Assembly (NCBI RefSeq): GCF_003852545.1
Contig: NZ_QAJR01000011.1
Span: 63,014 to 127,013 of the forward strand
Direction: 5' to 3'
Length of the DNA stretch: 64,000 nt
Source of the DNA: Acidovorax sp. FJL06
Lineage (GTDB): Bacteria; Pseudomonadota; Gammaproteobacteria; Burkholderiales; Burkholderiaceae_C
Positions 1-7,062 of this stretch are shown piece by piece. A model generated the notes under the pieces. That model searched no databases and was not told where the DNA came from. It worked only from the letters and a program-made list of their open reading frames with translations. How positions within the stretch are numbered: the first letter of the stretch is position 1; each line of letters starts with the position of its first letter. The translations under genes and the position numbers were made by a program.

Positions 1-282
1 GGTGGCCATCTGCTGTTCCAGCAGCGCGCCGTCGATCACGCTCACGGCGCGCGGCGTCTCCAGCACCGACAGGCCCAGGCGTGAACTGGCTTGCGTGCGG
101 CGTGCGGGCGTGGCGGCGGCGCCTGCGGTGGAGTCGATGACATCCACCTGGCGCAAGGAGGGGGCGGGGGCTGGCGGGTCGGCGGGTGCCGGTGCAGCGC
201 CGGTTTGTGCCAGGGCCGTTCCGCACAGGGCCAGCAGGGCGGCGTGGGCCACGGCGGTGCGCAAAAAATTCGGTTGGATCAT
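1..282 (-). CDS. TonB-dependent receptor, N-terminal part (cut by window edge)
   Basis: The gene starts with ATG at 282 and runs off the left edge without a stop, so only 94 codons are visible. They encode a signal peptide of about 25 residues (hydrophobic AALLALCGTALA, likely cut before Gln26), a Pro/Ala-rich linker, and the start of a plug domain with the pattern LSVLETPRAVSVI, typical of outer-membrane ferric-siderophore receptors. It would import a ferric chelate using TonB/ExbBD energy. It is the last visible gene of a minus-strand group that begins with a PepSY membrane reductase, which fits siderophore uptake followed by reduction. Substrate cannot be told from this fragment. Confidence 0.8.
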   Translation of the reverse strand, partial: MIQPNFLRTAVAHAALLALCGTALAQTGAAPAPADPPAPAPSLRQVDVIDSTAGAAATPARRTQASSRLGLSVLETPRAVSVIDGALLEQQMAT

Positions 283-283
283 G

Positions 284-348
284 ATGCTATATTTTTGATA
301 GCTGCTAGCGCTTGTCTATCAAGCGGTAAGCGGCAATTTGAATTGCTT
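284..348 (+). repeat. Palindromic intergenic repeat, copy A
   Basis: It contains the family core GATAGCTGCTAGCGCTTG followed after a short loop by CAAGCG, flanked by AT-rich arms (ATGCTATATTTTTG and CAATTTGAATTGCTT). It sits directly upstream of the partial TonB receptor start. Confidence 0.75.
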
Positions 349-377
349 GGCTGCAGGCCTCATCCATGCTCTTGTCT

Positions 378-445
378 GTTCGGGCTGAGCCTGTCGAAGC
401 CAAGGCGCTTTCTGCGAAGAGCCCTTCGACAGGCTCAGGGCGAAC
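378..445. repeat. Inverted repeat of the TTCGACAGGCTCAG type
   Basis: Two 22-base arms (378-399 and 424-445) are reverse complements at 20 of 22 positions and enclose a 24-base loop. The arm core CTTCGACAGGCTCAG is a widespread bacterial intergenic element whose translated shadow reads RPEPVEG. It can form a large cruciform or hairpin. No other copy was seen in the window. Confidence 0.8.
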
Positions 446-713
446 GGTTGATCTGAGGCAAGGACCCCTCCAGGCCGTTGGATGCTGAAGCAGCGCCCTT
501 GCAGCGGCCCGCACGAAACCGCTGGCGTGAATGGCTGGCGTGATCGACTGGCTGTTGCAGGGTGGTCCGTCGGCTCGCACGGGAGGGAACTGCGCGTGGC
601 GCGGGCTCAGGTGCGGTGGCGCCGTGCGCGCTGCAGCGCCGTTGTGCGCCGGGCTGCTTGCTGCGCCGCCGCCCGGCGCAGCGGGCGTGCGACGTGGCGG
701 CGGTCGCTGTGGC

Positions 714-1436
714 TCAGTGCGCCTTGGGGGGCGCGGGCAGCGCGGGCGATGCCATGCCCTCGGCCAGCACAAAGGTCAGCGTGGTCACGTAGCTGGCTTC
801 GCCGTACTTCTCGCCCTGGACTTCCCCCGGCGTCTTGTCGCTGTGCTTCACCTCGGCCACGTACTGGCCCTTCCAGGGGGTAACGAAGCTCACGGTGCCG
901 TCTTCACCCGCCTCGGCTTCGCGCGTCCAGCCCGAAGGGGCGGCCAGCTGCACCTTGGCCTTGGGCAGCGGCGCGCCCTTGTAGACCACCTTGAATTCGC
1001 CGGGCTTGCCGGTGGGCACCAGGTCCAGCGGCGCGGTGGGCGCCACGGCCTGCGTCAGGCCCGCCACCCAGCGGGCCGCAGGCTGCCAGTGCATCGTGGG
1101 CAGGTTGCGCTTGCTGCGGTCGATGAGCGGGTAGGTGGCGGCGGCGAACAACGTGTCGGGTGTGCCGGTCACGGTGTAGTGAAAGCCGTCCTTGGCCAAC
1201 TGGCCTGCCACGCGCTGGGCCGTGGCGCCGGCGCGCTGCTCCAGCGCGGGCACGCCCTTGAACTGGTCCAGGCGGCCGGGCGAGGTTTCGCGCAGGTTCT
1301 CGTTGAACTCGCCAAAGTGCAGGCGGGCCTGGCCTGCGGCGTTTTCGAGCCAGACCTGGTGGGCGTGGGTGGTGGTGGCGGCGGCGATGGCGGCGCAGGC
1401 GAGCATTGAGGCCTTGAGGCGCAGGGACGATGGCAT
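714..1436 (-). CDS. DUF4198-type periplasmic protein
   Basis: This is a 240-residue protein with a Sec signal peptide (hydrophobic to about residue 25, ending AATTTHA before HQVWLE). The mature part begins with the HQVWLEN pattern and a predicted all-beta fold ending in repeated Lys/Gly beta strands, as in DUF4198 proteins. These are commonly found beside metal and siderophore transport genes and are thought to bind metal or assist uptake in the periplasm; the exact role is unknown. The start ATG at 1436 has AGGA seven bases upstream. It lies in the same orientation between the PepSY/small-membrane pair and a TonB receptor. Confidence 0.75.
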   Translation of the reverse strand: MPSSLRLKASMLACAAIAAATTTHAHQVWLENAAGQARLHFGEFNENLRETSPGRLDQFKGVPALEQRAGATAQRVAGQLAKDGFHYTVTGTPDTLFAAATYPLIDRSKRNLPTMHWQPAARWVAGLTQAVAPTAPLDLVPTGKPGEFKVVYKGAPLPKAKVQLAAPSGWTREAEAGEDGTVSFVTPWKGQYVAEVKHSDKTPGEVQGEKYGEASYVTTLTFVLAEGMASPALPAPPKAH

Positions 1437-1605
1437 GGCAATTTCCTTTCAGTGGTTTCAACAAAAATGGCGAACGCGCAGGGCTCCGCTCCCCAGGCAG
1501 TGCGGGGCGCGAAATCGCTGTGCGAAAGAGGGGTGGCTGCCTGCGCCCGGTGGTCAGGCGTTGGGTGGCTGGGTGTTCAGGCGGCCCCACGCCGCCTGGG
1601 TGGCG

Positions 1606-1809
1606 TCAGGAGTCGACGCCGGTGCTGCGTGACGAACTGCGCGGCCAGGAGAACCAGCCCATCACCGCCACCGGCACGCCCAGCGCCACCCACGACCACC
1701 AGTCGCCCCAGGTGTCGGACACCAGGGCCGTGACCAGCCCGGTGGCGCAGAGCACGCCCATCGCGATGGGCCAGCCCCACAGGGCGAGGAAGGGGTTGGG
1801 CTTCTTCAT
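1606..1809 (-). CDS. Small inner-membrane protein of PepSY operon
   Basis: This is a 67-residue protein with two hydrophobic helices (about residues 8-30 and 38-55) and a short polar, Ser/Arg-rich tail. Its ATG overlaps the TGA of the PepSY gene by four bases (ATGA), so the two are translationally coupled. Small one- or two-helix partners of this kind are usual next to PepSY_TM reductases. I see no catalytic residue; an assembly or stabilising role for the reductase is inference from position only. Confidence 0.7.
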   Translation of the reverse strand: MKKPNPFLALWGWPIAMGVLCATGLVTALVSDTWGDWWSWVALGVPVAVMGWFSWPRSSSRSTGVDS

Positions 1810-2987
1810 GCCGCGCCCTCCGTGGTGCGCGCTGCGCCTGCGTACCCGGCGGTGGGGCCGGTGGTGGCATGGGCGGCAGGCTGGGCCGCCTGCACGCCCT
1901 TGCGCAGCCACAGGTACAGCCCGCTGCCCAGCACCACGATGGTGGCGAGGTCCAGGAGCGCCCAGAGGATCTTCATCGGCATGCCGCCGTAGTCGCCAAA
2001 GTGCAGCGGCTGCGACACCAGCAGCGCCGTCAGGTACCACGGCAGCTGCGGGGTGGCTGTGACCTGTGCCGTGCGCGCGTCCACCAGCACCGGCTTGAGC
2101 AGGCGCGAGGTGAGCGGCTCGTTGCCGCGCAGGAAGAAGGTGTTGTGGTGCGGGCTGGAGAACGCCGTGCCCGGGAATGCAATGAACGACAGCTGGGTGC
2201 CCGGCGCCTGGGCCTGCGCCACCTCCAGCGCCTGCTGCAGCGGGCCGCGCTCGGCGGCGGGCACGGTGGGCTGGCCTTCATAGGGCTTGAGCAGCACCGA
2301 GAGCTGGTCGTACTGCCAGTATTTGATGAGCAGATCGGCCCACGTGTTGATCATGCCTGTGCCGCCCACCACAAAGGCCCACACCAGCGTAACGATGCCC
2401 AGCAGGTTGTGCAGATCGAGCCACTTCACGCGCGTGGAGCGGTCACGCCGCACCTCGCCAAATGCCAGCTTGCGCATGAAGGGTACATACAGCACCACCC
2501 CCGTGACGATGGCTACCAGCAGCAGCAAGCCCATGAAGCCCAGGAACAGCTTGCCCGGCAGGCCCGCGAACAGGTCCACATGCAGCTTGAACATCACATG
2601 CATGAAGCCTTCGTCAAAACGTGGCTGGGCCAGCACCTTCGCCGTGCGTGCATCCACGGCGACGGACTTGAAATCCTCCGTGGGCGCCGGAGTGGGCGTG
2701 AGCGTGACGAACCAGACGTTGGAGTCGTCCTCCGGGTGCGATGCGAACTGCACCACGCGATCCGGGTGCAGCGCCTGCGCGGCGGCCAGCACCTTGTCGA
2801 GGCTGGCGCGCGGCGTGCTGGCGGGCATGGCGGGCGCCTCGACCTCGGTGCCCAGCAGGTGCCCGATTTCGTGGTGAAAGATCAGCGGCAGGCCGGTGAT
2901 GCACAGCAGCAGCATGAAGGCGGTGCAGACCAGGCTCGACCACTTGTGGGTCCAGCTCCAGCGGCGCAGGGCGGTGGGGCTCAGCAT
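1806..2987 (-). CDS. PepSY-associated TM protein (probable ferric-siderophore reductase)
   Basis: The product has 393 residues. The order is a short cytoplasmic head (HKWSS), TM1 (about 15-37) with HHEIGH after it, a periplasmic PepSY-like region (FASHPEDDSNVW), paired helices around HVDLFAGLPGK and LHNLLGIVTLVWAF, a second periplasmic PepSY part, and a last helix followed by a basic tail. The His pairs within or beside helices are the expected heme ligands. The family includes inner-membrane reductases such as FpvG and FoxB that release iron from siderophores. The start ATG at 2987 (MLSPTAL) was chosen because the conserved helix begins just after it. A Fur-like box lies about 225 bases upstream. 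It leads an operon with a small membrane protein, and probably with DUF4198 and a TonB receptor. Confidence 0.8.
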   Translation of the reverse strand: MLSPTALRRWSWTHKWSSLVCTAFMLLLCITGLPLIFHHEIGHLLGTEVEAPAMPASTPRASLDKVLAAAQALHPDRVVQFASHPEDDSNVWFVTLTPTPAPTEDFKSVAVDARTAKVLAQPRFDEGFMHVMFKLHVDLFAGLPGKLFLGFMGLLLLVAIVTGVVLYVPFMRKLAFGEVRRDRSTRVKWLDLHNLLGIVTLVWAFVVGGTGMINTWADLLIKYWQYDQLSVLLKPYEGQPTVPAAERGPLQQALEVAQAQAPGTQLSFIAFPGTAFSSPHHNTFFLRGNEPLTSRLLKPVLVDARTAQVTATPQLPWYLTALLVSQPLHFGDYGGMPMKILWALLDLATIVVLGSGLYLWLRKGVQAAQPAAHATTGPTAGYAGAARTTEGAA

Positions 2988-3211
2988 GGCATGGGGGCGG
3001 GGTGGCAAGGGCCGTCGGGCAGTCGCACCACCACCAGCGCCGCCCACGGCACGGGGCACGTTGTCGCAACTGAGAAGGCGAAAAAGTGGTTCATCAAGCC
3101 AGACAACCCGGAAACATCGAAAGACGGTGGGTGCTGGCTGCAGCCGGGAGGCCTGTTCAAAAGGGCTCCGGGGGAGGGCTGTGGCTTGCGGAAGCCTAAT
3201 TTTACATTGTA

Positions 3212-3230
3212 AATGGGAATTGTTTTTATT
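3212..3230. promoter_or_regulatory. Fur-box-like site
   Basis: AATGGGAATTGTTTTTATT matches the 19-base consensus AATGAGAATTATTCTCATT at about 15 positions. It lies in the region between the minus-strand PepSY gene and the plus-strand gene at 3465, in an otherwise unusually AT-rich patch, and could repress either or both when iron is plentiful. The 2988-3464 stretch shows no other supported feature. Confidence 0.55.
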
Positions 3231-3464
3231 CGTGACTGCGTGCGGGGTAGGGGTGTTGGGAAAACGGTGCAGCCTGCTCTTCGGCAGGCGCTTTTGGGGG
3301 GGGATGGCTTTGCGCACTGGGGCTGCGGCTGCAGGCTGGGCCTGGAGCCTGCAGGCTATAGTCCCATCGGTCCAACGTGCTGGTTTTGCAGAGATTCACA
3401 CCTGCGTTTGAAACCAGTGCATCGGCTTCAAACCCAGGCTGCGAGCCGCTTTCAGGAGAACTCC

Positions 3465-4208
3465 GTGTCCACGATATCCCGCGCCGTTCAGTCTGTCGCG
3501 AAAGCATCTGCAGCATGCATGGCTGCCTTGCTCGGGCCCCCTGTTCTGGCCATGCTGTGTGTGGGCAATGCACATGCCGCAGACGGAAACACACCCGCAG
3601 AGCAAAGGGCCCGGCTCGCAATAGCCCCCGAGTTTCGGCACCTCGACTTTGTCTTGGCCGCAGCAGAAGGCGACTTGAACGGCGACGGCGTTCCCGACCT
3701 GGCCCTGCTGCTGATGGGGCGCAAAGGAGAAGGTCCGAAAGAGGAGAGGCTGTTCGTCCTGACCGGAAGGGCCGATGGCCGCTATCAGGTGCTCTCGGTG
3801 TCCGGCGAGTTCTGCCACCCCAGCAAGTTCTACAACCTGGACATCAAGAACAATTCGTTGTTCGTTCAGGCGGTCTACTACGCAGACGCCGCCCGGTTCT
3901 CGGGCTTCACGCTGCAGTTCCGCTACAACGCCAAGACGAAAGACCTGGAACACATCGGCGAGCAGCAGGACGACGAAGACTACTCCAGCAACTCCTCTTA
4001 CCGGGTGAGCCTCAACTACCTGACCAACGCCGCCATTCATTCGCGGCGTGCTGGAAAGAAGTACCAGGAGGTGAGAGGCCGGATCACCGATGCGCCGGGC
4101 GTGCTGCCTTTGAACGGGTTTGTCTGCGAAGGCTATGGGATGACGGGCTCTTCGGTCTACCTGGATGAAAGTTTCAAGGTGCACAAGAAAGGCGGGACGC
4201 CGCCATGA
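3465..4208 (+). CDS. Secreted protein with a VCBS/FG-GAP-like calcium loop, function unknown
   Basis: The product has 247 residues starting at GTG 3465, supported by AGGAG six bases upstream. A long signal peptide (to about residue 41, ending GNAHA before ADGN) is followed by the motif GDLNGDGVPDLALLL, a calcium-loop pattern seen in FG-GAP/VCBS repeats, here present once. The remainder is beta-rich with many Tyr/Phe strands and no known catalytic motif. It faces the PepSY operon across a shared regulatory region containing a Fur-like box, so iron control is possible. Its cellular role is unknown; export to the periplasm or outside is well supported. Confidence 0.65.
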   Translation: MSTISRAVQSVAKASAACMAALLGPPVLAMLCVGNAHAADGNTPAEQRARLAIAPEFRHLDFVLAAAEGDLNGDGVPDLALLLMGRKGEGPKEERLFVLTGRADGRYQVLSVSGEFCHPSKFYNLDIKNNSLFVQAVYYADAARFSGFTLQFRYNAKTKDLEHIGEQQDDEDYSSNSSYRVSLNYLTNAAIHSRRAGKKYQEVRGRITDAPGVLPLNGFVCEGYGMTGSSVYLDESFKVHKKGGTPP

Positions 4209-4360
4209 TGCGGAGCGGGTCCGTTGGAAGGGTCCGCAGCGCGGTCAGCATGGCCGCCATCTCCCCGTTAGAGAGTGCTGGTGCGGCCTGTTCACGGCCC
4301 ATGTGAGGCATTGGGCGTCTGGCGCTCAGGCAAAAAAAGGCATGCCGATGGGATACTTTG

Positions 4361-4420
4361 TGCTATTAAATTTGTAGCTATAAAGCCATTTTCATCAAGC
4401 GGAAGAGGCCAAAATCCCTT
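4361..4420 (+). repeat. Palindromic intergenic repeat, copy B
   Basis: Family arms TGCTATTAAATTTGTAGCT and CATCAAGCGGAAGAGGCCAA are present, but the central palindrome is degenerate (TATAAAGCCATTTT). It lies in the 253-base gap between the convergent secreted-protein gene and the siderophore receptor gene. Nothing else is seen there. Confidence 0.65.
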
Positions 4421-4461
4421 GAATGTTTTGGTCCTTTGGCCCCTTCCGCCACTCACTCCCC

Positions 4462-6579
4462 TTAGAACCGCGTGCGCAGCGTCACCTGCACCGAACGCGG
4501 CGAGCCGGGCAGGATCAGGTTGTCGTTGCTGCCGTGGGCTGCCACGTAGTACTTGCGGTTGGTGAGGTTCTTCACATTCACGTCCAGGTCCCACTGGCCC
4601 AGCGTGTACTGCAGGGCTGCGTCCACCGTGGTGTAGGCGGGCAGGGTGACCAGGTTGGTCAGCGAAGTGAAGCGCTCGCCCACATGGTTCAGCCCACCGC
4701 CCATGCGCAGGCCGTGGCCCAGGTCCTTCATGGCCCACAGGAAGGCGGAGTTGCGTGGCGTGAGCGCGGGCACCTTGCCCTGTGCCGCGATGGCGGCGGT
4801 GGGCAACTGCGTGGACGTGGTGGTGGCCAGCGACTTGGTCATGCGGCCGTCCAGCCAGGCGTAGCCCGCGCTCACATCCCAGCGGCCGGGCAGGCGGCCG
4901 CTGGTGGTCAGCTCCAGGCCGTTGGTGCGCTGCGTGCCCACGTTGATCTGGCGCGAAGGGTTGGCCGGGTCGGTGTTCTTGATGTTGGTGCGTTCCAGGT
5001 TGAACAGCGCACCCGTCACGTTCATGCGGCCATCGAGCAGGTCGAGCTTGACGCCGATTTCCTTGTTTTGCGTGATCTCGGGCTCGGCGGCCGTGTTGTT
5101 GGCAGCCAGTGCAAACGCTTCTGCCGAGGGTTGGAACGATTTGCTGTACGACACGTAGTACGACACCGCGTCGCTGGGCTGCCAGACCAGGCCGGCGCGG
5201 GGGCTGAACTTCTTGTCGGTGCGCGACAGCGAAGACAGTTTGCGGTCGAACTCGGTCTGCTGCTTGTACACGTCGTAGCGTGCGCCCACCAGCGCCTTCC
5301 ACTGTGGGGCCAGCGTGATCTGGTTTTGCCAGTACAGCGCGGCCGTGTCTTGCGTGGTGTGGCTGGGGATGGCGCTGTCGGCGGTGTAGCTGGCGGCCGG
5401 GATCACCGGCGCGGCCACGCCGGCGGGGTTGAGGATGGAGACGCGGTCGGCGCCGCCCGACACCGATTCGGCGCGTTTCTTTTGCTGGCCCAGCTCCATG
5501 CCCATCAGCCATTCCTGCTTGAGGCCGCCGAGCTGGTTGCGCCAGGTCACGTCGGTCTGGTTGAAGAGGCCGGTTTCGTCGCGCAGGATGAAGGCGCGCG
5601 TGCGGCCCACGGTCATGTCCACGGGGTTGGTGGTGCCGCCGGGCAGGGTGTTGTAGCGGTCGAGCGAATAGTCGTAGGCGCGCGTCACGTTGCGCACCGA
5701 CCACTCATCGTTGAAGCGGTGGTTGAGCGCGGCGGTCAGCGACTGCATGGTGCTGGTGGTGGTGTCGTCCTGCGCCGCGTTGCGGGAGCCGTAGTAGGTG
5801 CTGGCGGCCACGTTGACCGGGCGGCCGTTCAGGGCCGGGATGCCGAAGTCGGTCAGGCGCTTGTCGCGCGCGTTGGTGTACTGCAGCAGCAGGTCGGTCT
5901 GCGCCGCGAGCTTGAGCGCCAGGGACGGCGCGAAGTTGTAGCGCTTGACGAATTGCTGGTCGCGGTAGCTGCCCGAGTCCTCCACGGCCGCATTGACGCG
6001 GAAGGCGGCGGTGTCGCTGATGCCCACGTTCACATCGGCCGTGGCGCGGCGGTAATCGTAGCTGCCCAGGCCCAGGCTGGCTTCGCCCGAGGTCTCACCG
6101 AACTTCGGCTTCTTGGTCACACGGTTGATCAGCCCGCCCGACGAGCCACGCCCGTACAGCACGGCCGCCGGGCCCTTGAGCACTTCGATGCGCTCGATGT
6201 CGGCCAGGTCGCGGAAGTAGAGCGCATCGTCGCGCACGCCATCCACGAACTGGTCGGCGATGGCCGTGAAGCCCCGGATCACCACCTGGTCGCGCTGGCC
6301 GTCGCCATGGCTCATGGCCACGCCGGGCACGTTGCGCAGCGCGTCTTGCATCGAACGGGCGCCCTGGTCGCGCAGCAGCTGGCCGGGCACCACGTTCACG
6401 GATTGCGGCACGTCGCGCAGCGGCGCGCTGCCCTTGGTGGCCGTGCTGGTGGCGGCGGGCGAGTAGCCGTCGTCCGCGCCGGACGATTGCACGGTGACTT
6501 CACCCAGTGTCTGGGTTTGTGCGGTGGCCAGACTGGCCATCATCAAAGAGGCCGCCAGGGCCAGGGGGTGCATACGCAT
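4462..6579 (-). CDS. TonB-dependent ferric-siderophore receptor (catecholate/Fiu-like)
   Basis: This 705-residue outer-membrane receptor has a signal peptide (to ATA-Q, about residue 20), a plug with APLRDVPQSVNVVPGQLL, GVAMSHGDGQRDQVVIRGF and RIEVLKGPAAVLYGRGSSGGLINRV split across it, then a 22-strand-type barrel ending in Phe (VTLRTRF). The YYVSYSKSFQPSAEAFA and ITQNKEIGVK patterns are typical of catecholate-type receptors such as Fiu. The start at ATG 6579 has GGAG about ten bases upstream. It is the distal gene after the DUF3649, PepSY and DUF3325 genes, separated from them by 123 bases with a repeat copy. The set would bind, import and reduce a ferric siderophore. Confidence 0.9.
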   Translation of the reverse strand: MRMHPLALAASLMMASLATAQTQTLGEVTVQSSGADDGYSPAATSTATKGSAPLRDVPQSVNVVPGQLLRDQGARSMQDALRNVPGVAMSHGDGQRDQVVIRGFTAIADQFVDGVRDDALYFRDLADIERIEVLKGPAAVLYGRGSSGGLINRVTKKPKFGETSGEASLGLGSYDYRRATADVNVGISDTAAFRVNAAVEDSGSYRDQQFVKRYNFAPSLALKLAAQTDLLLQYTNARDKRLTDFGIPALNGRPVNVAASTYYGSRNAAQDDTTTSTMQSLTAALNHRFNDEWSVRNVTRAYDYSLDRYNTLPGGTTNPVDMTVGRTRAFILRDETGLFNQTDVTWRNQLGGLKQEWLMGMELGQQKKRAESVSGGADRVSILNPAGVAAPVIPAASYTADSAIPSHTTQDTAALYWQNQITLAPQWKALVGARYDVYKQQTEFDRKLSSLSRTDKKFSPRAGLVWQPSDAVSYYVSYSKSFQPSAEAFALAANNTAAEPEITQNKEIGVKLDLLDGRMNVTGALFNLERTNIKNTDPANPSRQINVGTQRTNGLELTTSGRLPGRWDVSAGYAWLDGRMTKSLATTTSTQLPTAAIAAQGKVPALTPRNSAFLWAMKDLGHGLRMGGGLNHVGERFTSLTNLVTLPAYTTVDAALQYTLGQWDLDVNVKNLTNRKYYVAAHGSNDNLILPGSPRSVQVTLRTRF

Positions 6580-6606
6580 GGTTTTGCTTCTCCTCGGTTA
6601 TGAATG

Positions 6607-6668
6607 TTTGCTATTGAATTGGTAGCTTTCAGCGCTTGTCTGTAGGGCGCTGGATGCCGAAATGGCTT
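6607..6668 (+). repeat. Palindromic intergenic repeat, copy C
   Basis: TTTGCTATTGAATTGGTAGCT and CAGCGCTTGTCTG followed by GGGCGCTGGATGCC show the family arms and half of the stem. It sits between the DUF3325 gene and the downstream receptor gene, so it is inside the probable operon. Confidence 0.65.
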
Positions 6669-6702
6669 GAAAAAAGCTGTGGCGCGCGGGCACTGCGGAC
6701 CG

Positions 6703-7059
6703 TTACCAGCCCCCGAGCCAGGCCACGAGGCCGGCCGCCAGGGCGCAGCCCGCGAGCGCAGGCGTGCGCCGGGGCTGCCAGGTCACGGCGGCCGTGGCGG
6801 CCACGGCCGCCACGGACAGCGCCACCGCCCAGGTGGTCACGGAGAGCGAGGCCGGAGCACTGCCCGCCGGGTGGGCCGCCTGCCACAGCGACAGGCCCAG
6901 CAGCAGCCATCCAGCGCGGCGCAGGTGCTGCAGGCGGCGCGCTGCGCCGTCGTGGCCCAGCGTGCGCGCCCAGGCATCCCCCAGGGCGTCTTCGTGGTGG
7001 CGGTCCATGCTGAGCGCAATGGCCGACCAGGCGGCAAAGCACAGAAGAAAGTCGGACAT
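6703..7059 (-). CDS. DUF3325 small membrane protein
   Basis: The product has 118 residues, starting MSDFLLCFAAWSAIALSMDRH, with a hydrophobic head helix, a His/Asp/Arg-rich cytoplasmic segment (RHHEDALGDAW) and three further helices. This matches DUF3325 proteins that accompany PepSY reductases and TonB receptors. It begins three bases after the stop of the PepSY gene, so they are co-transcribed. Its biochemical role is unknown; a subunit or chaperone of the reductase is likely from constant co-occurrence. Confidence 0.8.
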   Translation of the reverse strand: MSDFLLCFAAWSAIALSMDRHHEDALGDAWARTLGHDGAARRLQHLRRAGWLLLGLSLWQAAHPAGSAPASLSVTTWAVALSVAAVAATAAVTWQPRRTPALAGCALAAGLVAWLGGW

Positions 7060-7062
7060 GGA

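Larger units (their letters stand above)
283..713. other. 431-nt intergenic stretch carrying two repeats, no gene
   Basis: This lies between the DUF4198 gene and the receptor. It holds one copy of the palindromic intergenic repeat family (284-348) and a long inverted repeat (378-445). The rest (446-713) is GC-rich. Open frames crossing it have no signal, domain or ribosome site I can defend, so I read it as non-coding. The two co-oriented genes on either side may therefore be separate transcription units. Confidence 0.6.

Noticed and set aside
305-772. Possible 155-aa minus-strand gene upstream of the partial receptor
   Set aside because: It crosses both repeats (its translation includes the RPEPVEG repeat signature), is Pro/Arg-rich and overlaps the DUF4198 gene end.
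4423-6603. Long plus-strand open frame opposite the siderophore receptor
   Set aside because: His/Gly/Arg-rich low-complexity translation typical of antisense frames in high-GC genes; the minus-strand protein has clear receptor motifs.
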